From Methanoregula sp. (lineage in GTDB: Archaea > Halobacteriota > Methanomicrobia > Methanomicrobiales > Methanospirillaceae): a stretch of DNA of 5,663 nucleotides. This document shows, in pieces, positions 5,117 to 5,663 of this stretch. The notes beneath the pieces are model-generated. The model was not told the origin of the DNA. It did no database searches and worked only from the letters and a program-made list of their open reading frames with translations. The DNA lies in assembly GCA_028711405.1 (NCBI GenBank), contig JAQTSH010000115.1:1-5663 (forward strand), given 5' to 3'. Made by a program: the position numbers and the translations under genes. Numbering within the stretch: the stretch's first letter is position 1; every line of letters starts with the position of its first letter.

Positions 5117-5135
5117 GTCCCGCGAAAAAGGGAGG
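5117..5135 (-). terminator. weak possible terminator after thiC
   Basis: In the 93-nt gap between thiC and the radical-SAM gene the minus strand reads CTCCTCCCTTTTTCGCGGGA. It has a T5 tract behind a pyrimidine run, and TCCC/GGGA can pair around it. The tract is short and sits inside the loop, so this may only slow polymerase. I see no clear TATA box for the downstream genes in the gap, so read-through from thiC remains possible. Confidence 0.2.
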
Positions 5136-5148
5136 AGATGGATGATCG

Positions 5149-5663
5149 TTAAAATTTGAAATACCGGTTCACAATTTTTATCGCGCAGTAATCTCCGCAC
5201 ATGGTACAGCCATCGGCATCCGCCGGCATCCGTTCCGTTCGGATCTGGCGCGCCCGTGGGGGGTTCATGGCGACTGCAAACTGGCGTTCCCAGTCGAGAT
5301 CCCGCCGGGCGTGACCCATTTCGAGATCTGCTGCACGGGTCTTTTTTAGTTTGACCATATCGCCAACATGCGCGGCGATACGGGAACTCATCACACCTTC
5401 ATAGACCTCTTCCGGGGTGGGAAGAGCGAGATGTTCGGCAGGGGTGACATAGCAGATGAAATCTGCCCCAAGGGAGGATGAGATGGCGGCACCGATGGCG
5501 GCGACCCGGTCATCGTAGCCCGGTGCAATATCCGTGACGATAGGTCCGAGCATGTAGAATGGTTTGTTGTTCGTCACGCGTTTCATGAGAGTGACATTAG
5601 CCGCAATCTCGTCAACCGGCACATGTCCCGGTCCTTCAACAATCACCTGCACCCCTTCTGCAT
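5149..5663 (-). CDS. thiC: phosphomethylpyrimidine synthase ThiC, C-terminal part
   Basis: ThiC converts 5-aminoimidazole ribonucleotide to hydroxymethylpyrimidine phosphate using SAM and a 4Fe-4S cluster, in thiamine biosynthesis. About 170 C-terminal residues are visible; the frame is open through the right edge, so the N-terminus lies outside. Diagnostic stretches are VEGPGHVP, FYMLGPIVTDIAPGYD, GADFICYVTPAEHLALP, AAHVGDMVK and the terminal DGCTMCGDYCAIKIV. The His of GPGHVP and the His of PAEHL correspond to the metal-binding histidines known in the family. The cluster motif is CX2CX3C, one residue shorter than the CX2CX4C of E. coli-type ThiC; I believe this shorter form occurs in archaeal and clostridial homologues. 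The internal GTG at 5652 is not a start, since conserved ThiC sequence continues upstream. The gene is followed after 93 nt by the radical-SAM gene on the same strand. Confidence 0.95.
   Translation of the reverse strand, partial: AEGVQVIVEGPGHVPVDEIAANVTLMKRVTNNKPFYMLGPIVTDIAPGYDDRVAAIGAAISSSLGADFICYVTPAEHLALPTPEEVYEGVMSSRIAAHVGDMVKLKKTRAADLEMGHARRDLDWERQFAVAMNPPRARQIRTERMPADADGCTMCGDYCAIKIVNRYFKF

Overview
The window looks like chromosomal DNA of a euryarchaeon, most likely a methanogen of the Methanomicrobiales type. The reasons are an archaea-specific UPF0200 kinase-like protein, an archaeal RecJ-like DHH protein with S1 and OB domains, a short-form RNase Z, and strong GGTGATC/GGAGAG Shine-Dalgarno (SD) sequences. 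The placement is inference from protein character and no species can be named. All six genes I can support are on the minus strand, so transcription runs from the right edge to the left.

Right part (5663 to 2126): the C-terminal part of thiC (thiamine pyrimidine synthesis) enters from the right edge. After a 93-nt gap comes a compact four-gene run: a radical-SAM activase of the anaerobic ribonucleotide reductase type (NrdG2-like), a UPF0200 P-loop kinase-like protein, an endonuclease IV-fold sugar phosphate isomerase/epimerase-like protein, and RNase Z. The four overlap by 41, 4 and 4 nt, which suggests one transcript with coupled translation. The radical-SAM gene has no in-frame ATG, GTG or TTG before its cysteine motif. 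An ideally placed SD points to a CTG start, or else to a start-codon lesion.

Middle (1521 to 2125): about 605 bp without a credible protein gene. This stretch is packed with hairpins, several of 9 to 25 bp, joined by short purine-rich linkers. Five stems contain a G-T apposition that is a G-U wobble only in a plus-strand RNA and an A-C mismatch in a minus-strand RNA. A hairpin plus T7 tract reading as an intrinsic-type terminator on the minus strand lies at 1732-1756. I think this region encodes an unrecognised structured RNA, either an independent plus-strand RNA or a minus-strand RNA / long 3' UTR of the RNase Z operon. It is the part of the window most worth a second look.

Left part (1520 to 1): a large partial gene for an S1-OB-DHH (RecJ-like) phosphoesterase starts with a good SD and runs off the left edge.

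Functionally, RNase Z (tRNA 3' maturation) and the S1-DHH protein are nucleic-acid processing enzymes. The radical-SAM protein and ThiC are oxygen-sensitive Fe-S/SAM enzymes, as expected in a strict anaerobe. No mobile element, CRISPR array, tRNA or rRNA was found.
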